From the NCBI GenBank assembly GCA_019155205.2, contig JAHNZQ020003147.1, positions 454,563 through 518,562 of the forward strand: a stretch of 64,000 bases of DNA, in the 5' to 3' direction. Under the pieces are notes generated by a model. The model saw only the letters and a program-made list of their open reading frames with translations. It was not told the DNA's origin and did no database searches. A program made the translations under genes and the position numbers. The DNA comes from Gracilaria vermiculophylla (taxonomy: Eukaryota; Rhodophyta; Florideophyceae; Gracilariales; Gracilariaceae). Shown here piece by piece: positions 1-10,183 of the stretch; within the stretch, counting starts at the first letter, position 1, and each line of letters starts with the position of its first letter.

Positions 1-1048
1 CCGTGGACCCTTCATTCGAATGGCGATTTTCGTTTGTACTTCAGTGGTAATTTCAATCGGACCAGCACTTGATTGTAAAAAACACGAAGGTTTCACGGCG
101 CATCGCAAGGAATGCACTTCCTGTGCTGCATTCTGATTGGGCTTCGCACCGCCCCGTGCTCCCTCGCCTCACTTGCGACATGTCACATGAGCGGGCGCGA
201 GGGTAACGCGAATTGCAGTCTTCAGCCCAGGTGCGAGTCCCCATCACAATTGGCTTCCACATCATCGTCGCTGATAGCCAAAAAATGAGCGGCACGCGCC
301 CTATTGAAACTCGGGATGTCTACCACCTTGGGTTTTCGTGACCAACATACAGACTTTCGGTTTCGTCAAATTACAACCTTGGGAACTTGCACGATTCTAT
401 TACCAAGCCACTCTCGCTTATGCATTAATGCACCATATCCAACATATGTCACAACCTGAATTCGATGAGGAGGCTGCTCGCCCTCTTCTTCCAGTCAAAA
501 TTTCCATGAGGCATAAGTAAGTGACCCAAGAAATTGGTGCGCCCTGTAACAGGCCCAACACTTGGAATATTTCGACTCTAACAGAATTTTTACTTTCCGC
601 ACAAAGAATATCTCATTTCTTTCCAAACCGTTTCATCGTAATTTTTGTAGCAGTGCTGATTCTTTTCTTCGTTGTACATGAGGCATTCATCGCATATGAC
701 ATTCATGCCGTGCCTAGTTCATCACACCCAAGTCCCCACAGCCTTTCTCTGCTCGGCAAAAGACCATGGTTTCGATAGTAAAGAGCCTATCGCGCCCTAC
801 ACCCACAGAACAATTTGAACGATCTCTCCATCAAACACAGACACTTTTCGCCGGGCATAACATTCTTCACTGCCTTTCATTCATCAATTGCTCCATAACT
901 TGAAATAGTTGAAATTGTCATCAACTGAATTCACGCGTCATCCATGTGACGAGCATATTTTTGATTGCAGATAAACAGTCGTGATCAGCTGTTTTTATCG
1001 TGTGTTCTTCCATCATACGCGTCTTTCTGTTTATCTCACATCATAATT
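1..1048. other. Intergenic, no gene recognised
   Basis: Only short reading frames are present and the longest ones on the plus strand open with GTG. One frame at 521-778 has a hydrophobic stretch but no ATG and no recognisable family. A GTAAGT donor-like hexamer lies at 517-522, so an unassigned spliced exon cannot be excluded. Confidence 0.5.
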
Positions 1049-1909
1049 TCACACCGAATCTTCATCCACTGTGGCCACTGATGCGTATTCATTTCCAGAT
1101 GAATCCATGATTTCCATGGCTTTCGATAAGGCACGCATTCGAGACCAAAACACAAACGATGCAATGAATACACCCAAGGCGCTACCAGCAACAATGTCCG
1201 AGTAGTGGTGATGAAAGTCAATTGATCTCGATACTGCAATGAGTCCAGCCCCGATTAATGGCGTGATCGACAAAACCATCCTGCTTAGTCTTGCGGGTGT
1301 ATCAGCCTCGCTCAGTCGCATGCGATGAACGAGGTATAAAAAAACAAACGTGGCAGCGCTGAACGACAGGGATGAATGACCGCTAGGAAAAGATTTTCTA
1401 GACTCTCTGACAGCGCTTTCGTGACCAACACACAGGTTCTCCACATTGGGCGCATAGGATTCGCATACGCTTGAGAAATATGGACGGGGCCTTCCAGTGA
1501 TCACTTTAAAAATGGTTGTAATCAACATGGTCAAGATGTTCGATTCATAGAGAGATAGCATGTATACTACAAACAGAGGCCTGATAAATTTCAGCGTTCG
1601 CAGTTGAGTTAACACCAAGACCACAAGAGGGCCGAAGAAGGTGATGACAAGCACAGCCACACCAGAAACAATATCTGGTATGTGAGGAAACTTGTATGTC
1701 GGATCCTCCAAATCGACAGGTCGGATGTGAGGGGGAACAAACAAATCGACATATCCCAACAATACGACGAGCAAAAGTAGCATAAGAACATCCCATGTTG
1801 CAGGTGGTGGCGCCACGTTCTTCTCAACGGGCCTGGTCATTTTCTTCTCCGAGACGACGCTTCCCTTCCGACGCAGAGGTAGCCAGGAAACGCCGATCCG
1901 CTGAAACAT
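1049..1909 (-). CDS. PAP2-superfamily lipid phosphate phosphatase
   Basis: A 286-residue multi-pass membrane protein of the PAP2/lipid phosphate phosphatase family, which dephosphorylates lipid phosphates such as phosphatidate or diacylglycerol pyrophosphate in ER or other endomembranes. All three family motifs are visible: K135 with RPRP at 140-143, PSGHS at 175-179 (catalytic H178), and the third motif with R228, nucleophile H234 and D238. Hydrophobic segments lie before, between and after the motifs. The open frame continues upstream to a TTG at 2050, but ATG at 1909 is the first proper start; a second ATG lies 23 codons further in. Substrate specificity cannot be read from the sequence. 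A second, degenerate PAP2-like gene lies at 55150-56007. Confidence 0.88.
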   Translation of the reverse strand: MFQRIGVSWLPLRRKGSVVSEKKMTRPVEKNVAPPPATWDVLMLLLLVVLLGYVDLFVPPHIRPVDLEDPTYKFPHIPDIVSGVAVLVITFFGPLVVLVLTQLRTLKFIRPLFVVYMLSLYESNILTMLITTIFKVITGRPRPYFSSVCESYAPNVENLCVGHESAVRESRKSFPSGHSSLSFSAATFVFLYLVHRMRLSEADTPARLSRMVLSITPLIGAGLIAVSRSIDFHHHYSDIVAGSALGVFIASFVFWSRMRALSKAMEIMDSSGNEYASVATVDEDSV

Positions 1910-4475
1910 CTGCCTATGCGAGAAGCACTCTACGACGCGTGTTCTACTACTGAGAGTAAACGTGGACGAATGGCTCTTAACATCGAATTCGGCGCTTAAA
2001 GACGACGCAAAGACTAGTGCACTGTAGATGGAGCGACGGGCGCCGTTCAAAAATGTAAAGAATCAAAACAAAAAGGAAAGGCGAAGGGCGCCCACAGTGT
2101 TTCACCTGCGCAGGTCGATAGTGAAGGATACAATTGCAGCCCCGTACACCTCACCGCGCCTATTTGGCAACGACATCCCCGTGCTCCTTTCCGCCCCTTA
2201 CACTCTGTGCGGCAGTTTTCAAACATCAATTCGTCACCCTAACAATAAAGATGTCGATTTGTCCTTCGCCATCCACGGCAGGTCTGTATCAGTGTCGCAG
2301 TAGGCCCAAATCATCTGTCATGATGTCGGGCTTTCGACGATTCCAGGCTTCTATCCTATATGCGCATGTGCGTTAGTAATAGCAACCCCGATGTAACTCT
2401 ACGTCAATCACCAATTTTCAAGCACAAACTATGCGTTACATTCATTTCCCATAGGCTACCGGATTACAATATTGGTTTCGCTGGTGATGCAGGCAGAGGC
2501 GTTATTCTCTGTGACAGAATTCTTTTCTGTGATGCGTCCATTAAGATGACGACTGTACATGCAAACTAGGCTCATGGTACCCAAGTCGTATCTAAACGTA
2601 GAACTATCACTCCTTCAAAGCATTCTCCATCTTTTATAACGCGCGGAATAGAATGATAAGCGAGCGCGCGATGCCCGCAAGCTTAACGTGTTGTGGTCGA
2701 TCCTTGATACCTGAGCCCTCAACAAGAGATGGAGCAATGAAAATGATTGATGATCTCGACTTGTATCTCGCACGAGGTCTAAACAAGAACAAACGAAGAC
2801 CACCATATCGATTAACTGTATCAAAGCTACAAGGCCAAGTCCATTGATATTTCGAACCACAATTTATCCACAGACAACGGAGGACCGTCGCATACTCTGG
2901 CTGAATAAACCCAAAACATCAAAAGCCTCGGCGAGGCCCCGTTCTGAAATGTTAGCCCTGACTTGTGTACTTCCTGGCATCGTAATTAAGGCAATTCAAG
3001 TAAGGGTAAATAGGCAACAAAGGTATCCTGATTCTGAAAACTTTTCGAGCTCTTGCACTGGAAGTCTTCGTGTCCCACCATTCCTTGAATTACTGCTTCT
3101 TGTTTCGCCAAGATTCCGATGATTGAAAACACGCCTTACACATACCGAGCAGTGGGAAATAGCTGGCATCCGTCCGTGCAGCTGTATGCACCCTGACATG
3201 CGACGGTGACCAAAGAGCAGCGGTTTGAGAGTATGGCCCATTGCTTGCAAAATTATTTGTATATTTGAAATAGAAAGGATCAGTTGATAGTTCCTTCCTT
3301 CAAAATGAAACAAAGTTACAGAATGGGCATCACAATGGCGTATCTCCAGTTCTCGTTGATACACAGTCGTTCGAGTGTCGATTATGTGCACGCGGCATGG
3401 ACATTAAATTCTTTCTTTTCGCTTCAAAGGTTGTCAATAATGTGTTTCAACTCCTGTTCAACAGACCTGGGCTTGTTTTGGAATTACCACAGCAGTGTCA
3501 TTTATCAAGGGGATAAAGTCCAGTTTATCAGAAAAGACAAAATTGAAAGCATCTTCCTGGTGTAGATACACACTGACTCTGCCACGAGAACGATTTGATT
3601 TGACTTGGACTGAACGAAGCAGTCCGTGAATATTACTTACTGCTGTTTTTATCACTGAGCCAACACTTTTAAACCAGCACGGGCTCTCCTGTTCCCCACA
3701 CCTGACGCAAGCACATGGGCGGCGAATTGCCAACGATCAAATTCAGAATGTCTGACAAGGAATGAACCGGTTCAACTGCGAATGAGAATATGTTGTACGT
3801 ATGAGATGATTAGAACGCACCCAACATCTTCGTCTCATCGCGACCCAAAGCTGCTTGCTCCTGGGGGATGCGAGCAGCCATGTTCCGCGCTTACAACTCG
3901 TCTTCAGTGAAAGCGGGCTGCGACTATTTTTTTTTCTGTTGAGGTTTGGATGGTGAGTGTCTACAAATTGTGCTCGACAGTGCGCAATTTTATTGCACAC
4001 GGCTGCAGGTGCTACAGTTTTGTACGTGTGTACTCATGTGGGGACCAACTAGCTAGTATCAATTCCCCATTATCATTGTTTCAATGAGTTAAAGGCTTGG
4101 GTATGTTTTTGATCGTGTAAGCTCAACAAAAGCCTCGCGAAAACGTCGTCGAAAGTTTGCATCACAACTCGCGGAAGGCTCAGGCATGGGAGGGTCACCG
4201 AGATTGTTGTTGTGATGGGGTACACCGCACATTCATGCAATGATGTAACGTACAAGTGTTTCGCAGGGGGCAAGATGATCAAAGATCAGTTCCGCGCCCC
4301 ATGATACATGCGGAGGATGCCCACTTGGCGACAAAAAGCGTAAATCATCTACAACGTGCACACGTTTCTTGTCTTACATTGCGCTGCTTGTGCGTTTCCG
4401 TTGGCAACCGCAGCACTTCCCACTATCTTCGTCGACGCAAAGCTCGTCCGTTTCCACTCGTCGCATTCAGTCACC
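1910..4475. other. Gene-poor region, about 2.5 kb
   Basis: Both strands hold only short unconvincing frames with no family motifs or repeats. The final part (4344-4475) is open in the frame of the next gene without an ATG and has a pyrimidine-rich stretch ending in CAG near 4411, so undetected upstream exons of that gene are possible. Confidence 0.5.
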
Positions 4476-4622
4476 ATGGACGTCGGAATGTTTCAAATCG
4501 TTTTCTGGAGCAGTATTGGTCTCATTGTGTTGACCATCGGCTCCGTGCTCGCCCTAACCTCCATGGATCCTTCTACAGATACTCTTTTGTATGCGAACGA
4601 CCCGCTCAAGAAGTTAAACTAA
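4476..4622 (+). CDS. ATP6AP2 (renin receptor) C-terminal-like micro-protein
   Basis: The 48-residue product aligns with the membrane-spanning C-terminus of V-ATPase accessory protein ATP6AP2: FQIVFW, a single hydrophobic span at about residues 6-28, then MDP, an aspartate four residues later, a tyrosine and a basic tail, in the same spacing as the human protein's end. In animal V-ATPase this segment sits in the centre of the proton-carrying c-ring. The start context (TCACCATGG) is close to an ideal eukaryotic context. The frame stays open upstream to 4344 and encodes a hydrophobic, signal-peptide-like stretch but no ATG. The gene is therefore either a minimal tail-only protein or the last exon of a longer spliced gene. 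I favour a real V-ATPase-associated protein; its full extent is unsure. Confidence 0.6.
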   Translation: MDVGMFQIVFWSSIGLIVLTIGSVLALTSMDPSTDTLLYANDPLKKLN

Positions 4623-4985
4623 GTTTCTTCCGAAACCGCATTTTTGACTAAGTCTAATATTGCCCGGCTTTCATCCTGTGATACGCCTTGCACATTAAGG
4701 CACGTGACATTTTTAGCCAGAACTGACGCATCTTAGCCTGTTCACGGATACAATTAAGGTCGACCGCACCCCTTCTAGGATTCATGTGACTCAACTATTG
4801 GTAAATCTATAATGTCTGTTGCTAATTTTCGCCAAGTAATCAAAGGTCAACTGTACATTTCTTTCTTACAGACTTTTACTGCATCCTTGACCTTAGGCCA
4901 ATCGGTGTTCTCCCAGTGATGCTATCAGTATTGCTACATGCCAGAGGTGGAAACGATTAATGTTCTGAGCTCCTTCCGTTTCATT
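4623..4985. other. Intergenic between convergent genes
   Basis: Short stretch between the 3' ends of the ATP6AP2-like gene and PNG1. One CACGTG hexamer at 4701-4706. Nothing else recognised. Confidence 0.5.
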
Positions 4986-6275
4986 CTATTCTTTTGAGCC
5001 ATCCTCCCCCCTGGATTGAACCCACGCCGCGCTCCCTGACTGTCTTCCAGGCAAGTCAACCGCATTATTCACTTTGTGTGCCGCGTTCAATTCTCCCACT
5101 TCCCTAGTATACCGCGCCTCAGCTTCCTGTCGCTCTGACTCACTCAGCCGAGCTATCGCTTCCAAGTGCAACGAGAATAATCCTTGCTGCAAAGGACCTT
5201 CAGACGCAAGAGTCCTCCTTTCCATCACTTTATCAAAATCCTCCGTATACCTCCTCGTCACATCAAGCACCACGTCTACTCCAGTCGCAATGCAATAATT
5301 CAACTTCTTTCCCCATCCCTTTTCGTACAGCAAAGGCTCATCCATTATATCCTCACAAGAATCTGCATGTACCCAGCGTCCTGCAGAATCTTCAGGCAGA
5401 TAAACTTCGGTCCAAACGTGGTCAGTCCAATCATGTACTACGCGGACACGAAATCCTAGAGAACGGACTATCAGCGTGAACGCTTGCGCCCATTCTCCAC
5501 ATCTACCTCGTCTCGTTTCCAGTAGTTTTCCGGCATCATTGTAGCGAGGAAAGCGAGACTCGGCTCCGCAAGACCGGCAGCCATATACCTCTGTGCGGCT
5601 TGCTTTGTGTCTTGCCTCAGATGGCGTAGGTCCTAATATGTCTTTCAGCTGCGTCTTCTTTCCGCAAGACCAGCAGTCCGGCACATCCACCCATGTGTAA
5701 AACGAGTGTTTAAACCAATGCAAAACCTGTTTAAAAAGGGCGAATCGAAAACTGGGATATTCCTTTTTCTCAAACGATTCGTGCGCTAGTTTCTTCAAAT
5801 CGTCCAGTGGAACGATCTTCAGTGCTTTTTGTTGCAACAGAGGGTTTTCATATTCCAAAACTGCTGCCCAGTACGTTCTCAACTTTGAAAGAAATGCTTC
5901 CGTGGGTGGATGTGTGGGAGTAGTTCTCTTACTCAATTTTAGTTGCTGCAAAACTTGGCGCACAACTTCGAGGCCGACATATTGCTGCGGGTTTTCTTTC
6001 GGTACTTCTTGAAAGGGCCCATCAGAGAATGTTAGAGTTGTTTCTCTTGAAATGCCAGCACGAAAAAGTGTCTTCGCAACGTCAACAGGGTCGTTCGGGT
6101 TAATATCCACGCCGTTGGCTCGGAGATAGATTCGCTCTGGATCAATGTCAGTTAGAGAAAACAACTGATAACGCAAGTCAAGCAATGTTGTTTCCTCCAA
6201 CCGGACATCAATATTAACAGGGGATTTCAATCCTGACGATGGTGATGGGAAGAGCTGCAGAGTGAACGAGTCCAT
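4986..6275 (-). CDS. PNG1: Peptide:N-glycanase (cytosolic deglycosylase)
   Basis: A 429-residue PNGase, which strips N-glycans from misfolded glycoproteins sent to the cytosol for ER-associated degradation. The N-terminal 90 residues look like a ubiquitin-like domain, as in some plant and animal relatives. The transglutaminase-like core carries zinc-binding CxxC pairs at 201/204 and 233/236 and the catalytic triad C259 (RGRCGEWA), H286 (DHVWTEV) and D305 (HADSCED), so the enzyme should be active. No PUB or PAW domain is present, so it is shorter than animal NGLY1 and closer in size to the yeast form. The ATG at 6275 is the first in the frame. It is divergently transcribed from CSN5. Confidence 0.95.
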   Translation of the reverse strand: MDSFTLQLFPSPSSGLKSPVNIDVRLEETTLLDLRYQLFSLTDIDPERIYLRANGVDINPNDPVDVAKTLFRAGISRETTLTFSDGPFQEVPKENPQQYVGLEVVRQVLQQLKLSKRTTPTHPPTEAFLSKLRTYWAAVLEYENPLLQQKALKIVPLDDLKKLAHESFEKKEYPSFRFALFKQVLHWFKHSFYTWVDVPDCWSCGKKTQLKDILGPTPSEARHKASRTEVYGCRSCGAESRFPRYNDAGKLLETRRGRCGEWAQAFTLIVRSLGFRVRVVHDWTDHVWTEVYLPEDSAGRWVHADSCEDIMDEPLLYEKGWGKKLNYCIATGVDVVLDVTRRYTEDFDKVMERRTLASEGPLQQGLFSLHLEAIARLSESERQEAEARYTREVGELNAAHKVNNAVDLPGRQSGSAAWVQSRGEDGSKE

Positions 6276-6683
6276 TCTCAACAAAGCTTTGGAGAACCAA
6301 TGAGAGCAATTTGCAGAGACGGACGTGTCACTTGAGCGGAATTGAAGTCAGTCCTCCAGAAGGCTATGCCCATGGGATAGACGGTTTTGCAACTGCTACG
6401 CGTGTGGCCTTCTTTTGAAAATAACAATAAAGAATGTAAAAATTATTGGAATCCAAAGTGCAGCACGGCTCACAGTATAAAAAGGAAAACACTGCGTTGT
6501 TTGGTTCTACTTTACAGACTGCTGGCAGTGTTAGTATTCATTCGGCGTATGACTTTTTCAAAGTTCCTCAATTAGAGGATAACGTGGTCACCACCGATAA
6601 GAGATTAGAAAACCCGTCTTGCTCGTATAGCTTTCTCATCTGCCACGTCAATACGTAAACGGCGACTCTGCGAATTGTCAGCA
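6276..6683. promoter_or_regulatory. Shared upstream region of PNG1 and CSN5
   Basis: About 400 bp between two divergent start codons; it must hold both promoters. It is A+T-rich on the CSN5 side, with a TATAAAA-like run at about 6476-6482. No defined factor site is assigned. Confidence 0.4.
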
Positions 6684-7706
6684 ATGAATTCTGCGGATGC
6701 TCGACGCGCATTTGAAGTGGAGAACGATATTACGCGCACAACAGCACAAGACGACGCCAGGTATTTTTACGATGACGAAGAACAGGCGCAGCTGCGAGAA
6801 AAGAAGCCATGGTCCCAAGACCCAAACTGGTTCAAAGATGTGTACATATCTGCAGTTGCCCTGATTAAAATGGCCATGCACGCACGCTCGGGCGGTGCGA
6901 TCGAGGTAATGGGTTCTATGCAGGGCAAGGTATGCGACAGAGCCTTTGTCGTGATGGACGTTTTTCCACTTCCTGTGGAAGGAACGGAAACAAGAGTGAA
7001 CGCCGGTCAAGCTGCAACAGAATTCCTTGTGCAGTACAGCACGGAATGTAACAAGGTCGTAAGACGAGAAAACATCATCGGATGGTACCATTCTCATCCC
7101 GGCTACGGCTGTTGGCTAAGCGGGATAGATGTGCAGACGCAAAGTACTCATCAACAATACGAAGACCCTTTTCTCGCGATAGTTGTGGACCCAGTGCGAA
7201 CAATTTCCGCCGGGAAGGTTGACCTCGGTGCGTTTCGCACCTACCCTCTCCAGTACAAACCACCTACAGAAGGTGTAAATGAGTATCAAACAATCCCCCT
7301 CAACAAGATTGAGGATTTTGGTGTGCATTGTAACAACTACTATCCCCTTGAGGTTTCGTATTTTAAGAGTAGTTTGGACGCCACACTTTTAGATCTCTTA
7401 TGGAACAAATACTGGGCGAGAGCTTTGTCAACTTCCCCGTTGGTGCAAAGCAAGGATTATGTTGTTCAGCAGCTAACTGACATATCTAACAAAGTAAAGC
7501 AGGCAGAAAAACAGTTAGAGAAGGGTAACCCGCATGCACGCAGTGGTTATTACTTATCAGAAAAGAAGTCAAACCCTGGAAAAGGAAACGGTCAATTCGA
7601 TCAGATTGGAAAAGATGCACAGAAATGTTGCAGTGAGCATGTGCAGTCTATCATGTCTATGTACATAAAGAACGCGATGTTTAGTCCTTCACATGGTCAA
7701 AACTGA
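6684..7706 (+). CDS. CSN5: COP9 signalosome subunit 5 (deneddylase)
   Basis: A 340-residue JAB1/MPN metalloprotease, the catalytic subunit of the COP9 signalosome that removes NEDD8 from cullins. The JAMM zinc site is complete: E74 ([11 protein letters not shown]) and the [14 protein letters not shown] block with H136, H138 and D149. The [19 protein letters not shown] stretch before the MPN core is typical of CSN5 and separates it from proteasomal RPN11. Length matches the family. The frame extends to a TTG at 6675, but ATG 6684 is the natural start. The MPN domain that ends PRP8 in this window is a catalytically dead relative. Confidence 0.96.
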   Translation: MNSADARRAFEVENDITRTTAQDDARYFYDDEEQAQLREKKPWSQDPNWFKDVYISAVALIKMAMHARSGGAIEVMGSMQGKVCDRAFVVMDVFPLPVEGTETRVNAGQAATEFLVQYSTECNKVVRRENIIGWYHSHPGYGCWLSGIDVQTQSTHQQYEDPFLAIVVDPVRTISAGKVDLGAFRTYPLQYKPPTEGVNEYQTIPLNKIEDFGVHCNNYYPLEVSYFKSSLDATLLDLLWNKYWARALSTSPLVQSKDYVVQQLTDISNKVKQAEKQLEKGNPHARSGYYLSEKKSNPGKGNGQFDQIGKDAQKCCSEHVQSIMSMYIKNAMFSPSHGQN

Positions 7707-7998
7707 ATATTGCGATCGTTCATCGGAACCAAGAAGTTATCTGTTCTATGCGAGTTTAGTAGGTAATAGGGGTCATTGGTATCGGGTGAAAGTTCTGTAC
7801 CCGTATGGAACTGCCTGTTTCCAGGCCTCAATGTATCACAAGGTATTTCACTCATCTATCCTAAAATGAACGGGCTCCTTTCTGCTCGTCCACCAGCATG
7901 TACAATTCTATGGTGTTTGACGCTCCACTTCCACCAAGCCTTCCAAAAAGACTTTGTATGCCTGAGAAATTGAAAATCGGAACTGCAGAAGAATAGGC

Positions 7999-9474
7999 TC
8001 ACCATGAAAGCGTTGCCATACTCTCCGTTTTTCGAGACTCAATTTTCATGAGCAAAGGTTCATGTTCACTTGACATCCTCTCGGACAGAAGCGCTTCGTA
8101 CAGATCTTGAATAGCCGGAATAACAAGAGGTTTCGGTACGGTTGGAGCATCATGAAACACAGAGTTTACCTTGTTTAAATGAATATTTGCTTCTTGTTTC
8201 CAACTACGTAAGTCGTCATTGTCATTGTCGGGAACTGGAAGCTGTCCACCTCCATTTGTACATCCTCCTGGGCACGCCATAAGTTCAATGTAGTTATAAC
8301 TGCATTGACCTTGCCGTATCTTTCGCAAAATAGTCTGCAAACATCGAAATCCATAGGCTGTCGCAAATGTGAGAGTTTTCCCTTCCTTGTTTGAAACAGT
8401 AGCCGTATGTAAATCCCCGGACCTACTGGCCTTCTTGGTGATTATTTTACCAGCCGGTAGGTTAATATCCAATAACGCCTTTGATGCTTCTCTGAGAATG
8501 AATTCGGCATATCCACCTGAACTACTCCCGACATCTACTCCAAACTTATTGGAACTGGATGAAGGGTACTTGGATTCCAGTTCAGTTTCCACTGCTGAAG
8601 CCAAGTCGAACTGATTCTCTTCGAGGAGCTCGACGAGTTCACCTGTTGTCAACACGCAGTCAATCTCTTTTTTAGTTTGTCCTTGACCTTCCATTCGAAC
8701 AAATTCGGGTCTGCTGGCTTCGAGCTTCTTATCATGGCATGGCATGATTGTGCAGACCCAGGTAGACCTTCTGTCGCCAGATGGTCGAAGATATGGAGCT
8801 ATTGATGCAAGCACGCCTTGAGGAGATCGTATGGAGGATATGCAGTCTAGGACTACGTCTCCTTGAGTCTTTTCAGCGTATGTCACCCATCCTGGACAGC
8901 TCGATGTTATTGTAAGCCGCTTGCCAGCCCGAAATCGTTCGATGAACTCCTTACTCGCTTCTAAAATTGATAAATGACGTGCAAGCGAGAGATCCAGAAC
9001 CACATCTATACGACACACCTGTTTCAAAAACGTTGTTAGTTTTCTAGCTGTCTCGGTCATCTGCAGTCCGTAATGTACTGCAATTGACGCCACTGACTGC
9101 TGTGAAAGAGCAACAACAGAGAAGCTCTTCGATTTCAGCTTGTTTTGTTCCTGAACAAACTCTTTGAAAGCTTCAAGACTCGCACTTGATAGCAGCACAG
9201 TCTCAGCCGATGTCACACATCCCGCACAAGCAAGGCAGTCGCTTATGGTCACTCTTGCCTTTGCAACCCCAGAAACTGGAGTTTCTGTGGGTATGATTGG
9301 AGCTAAAACTGAGCCAGTAGGTTCATCCCCAATCTTGACAACTTCATTATTTCCATTATATGAAGGCTGAGCCCCACCTTCTAAAGGGAGCACACAAGCA
9401 GTAGAAGGAGCAAGGAAATCGTTTACATCGGTAATCCGCAGGACGTTGGAAAGGTGAGCTCCATTTTTAGCCAT
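7999..9474 (-). CDS. NAR1: Cytosolic Fe-S cluster assembly protein NAR1 (IOP1/NARFL-like)
   Basis: A 491-residue iron-only-hydrogenase-like protein of the cytosolic iron-sulfur assembly (CIA) pathway, linking the scaffold to the targeting complex. The N-terminal cluster cysteines are C27 and the C80xxC83xxC86 set, spaced as in yeast Nar1. The hydrogenase-like core has the SSCPGW, MPCHDKKLEA and ACPGGCTNGGGQ blocks that supply further cluster ligands. The protein ends in LSW, which fits the C-terminal [LIM]-[DES]-[WF] tripeptide read by the CIA targeting complex. The ATG at 9474 gives the conserved MAKNGAHLSNVLRITDVNDF-type start. It converges with CSN5, about 290 bp apart. Confidence 0.94.
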   Translation of the reverse strand: MAKNGAHLSNVLRITDVNDFLAPSTACVLPLEGGAQPSYNGNNEVVKIGDEPTGSVLAPIIPTETPVSGVAKARVTISDCLACAGCVTSAETVLLSSASLEAFKEFVQEQNKLKSKSFSVVALSQQSVASIAVHYGLQMTETARKLTTFLKQVCRIDVVLDLSLARHLSILEASKEFIERFRAGKRLTITSSCPGWVTYAEKTQGDVVLDCISSIRSPQGVLASIAPYLRPSGDRRSTWVCTIMPCHDKKLEASRPEFVRMEGQGQTKKEIDCVLTTGELVELLEENQFDLASAVETELESKYPSSSSNKFGVDVGSSSGGYAEFILREASKALLDINLPAGKIITKKASRSGDLHTATVSNKEGKTLTFATAYGFRCLQTILRKIRQGQCSYNYIELMACPGGCTNGGGQLPVPDNDNDDLRSWKQEANIHLNKVNSVFHDAPTVPKPLVIPAIQDLYEALLSERMSSEHEPLLMKIESRKTESMATLSW

Positions 9475-10183
9475 GTGGTTAATGGCATATTAGGAGGAAC
9501 TCCTTCCGAGAGATTTAAAAGTGCCTAATGATAGATGGGAGCGAAGAGTTACGCAAGGCAGTCGCGAAACTCTTCCACCTGCGCTTGCCGTAAAGACGTT
9601 AGAATTAGCAACTCCAACTATCTTTTAGCGCTAAATGGACAGCGATCATGAATAATGAAACAATGGCGGAGTCGAAATGGTGAATCGCAGTGTTAGTACA
9701 AATTGTTCACCAAAAACCTGAAAGAGCTGAAGGATTTTTTTAATAGCTTTAAACTTTTTGCCAAATTGTTCGTGGCTTTTTGCAACTGGTGCGGCACTGC
9801 GCCAAAGACAAGGGATGCTTCACTCAGATATTAGCAAATCTCAAAGTTGCATGAGCACCTGTTGCAAAAGTTTTCACGGCTAGCAGCTCGACCTCGTGGA
9901 CACCCGTTTGAAGCATATTTTGAATGATAATGCTTGGTTGCAAAGAACGCAACAATGATAAACGTCATCCAATGTCCTTTTCGCAGTCATAGGGAACTTG
10001 AAAATTGCGAAGAGCGCCGTGGTCTCTGATCAGATAGTATTTGATGGTTTAAACACGCTCAATGGGTCTCAAAGCAATGTGAACTCGGAAACTTGTGACT
10101 TCATACGATAAACTGCTAGAAAAAAGAGGGTACCTATTTTGTACTGCTCAACTATCAAGTGACGCATTCGACGGTGTGTTCTA
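9475..10183. other. Intergenic, about 700 bp
   Basis: Contains the NAR1 upstream region and the 3' flank of the next gene. No gene, repeat or RNA recognised. Confidence 0.5.

Noticed and set aside
338..778. Two adjoining plus-strand frames with a membrane-like segment
   Set aside because: Both begin with GTG and have no recognisable motif; the first stop overlaps a GTAAGT, but no exon join could be supported.
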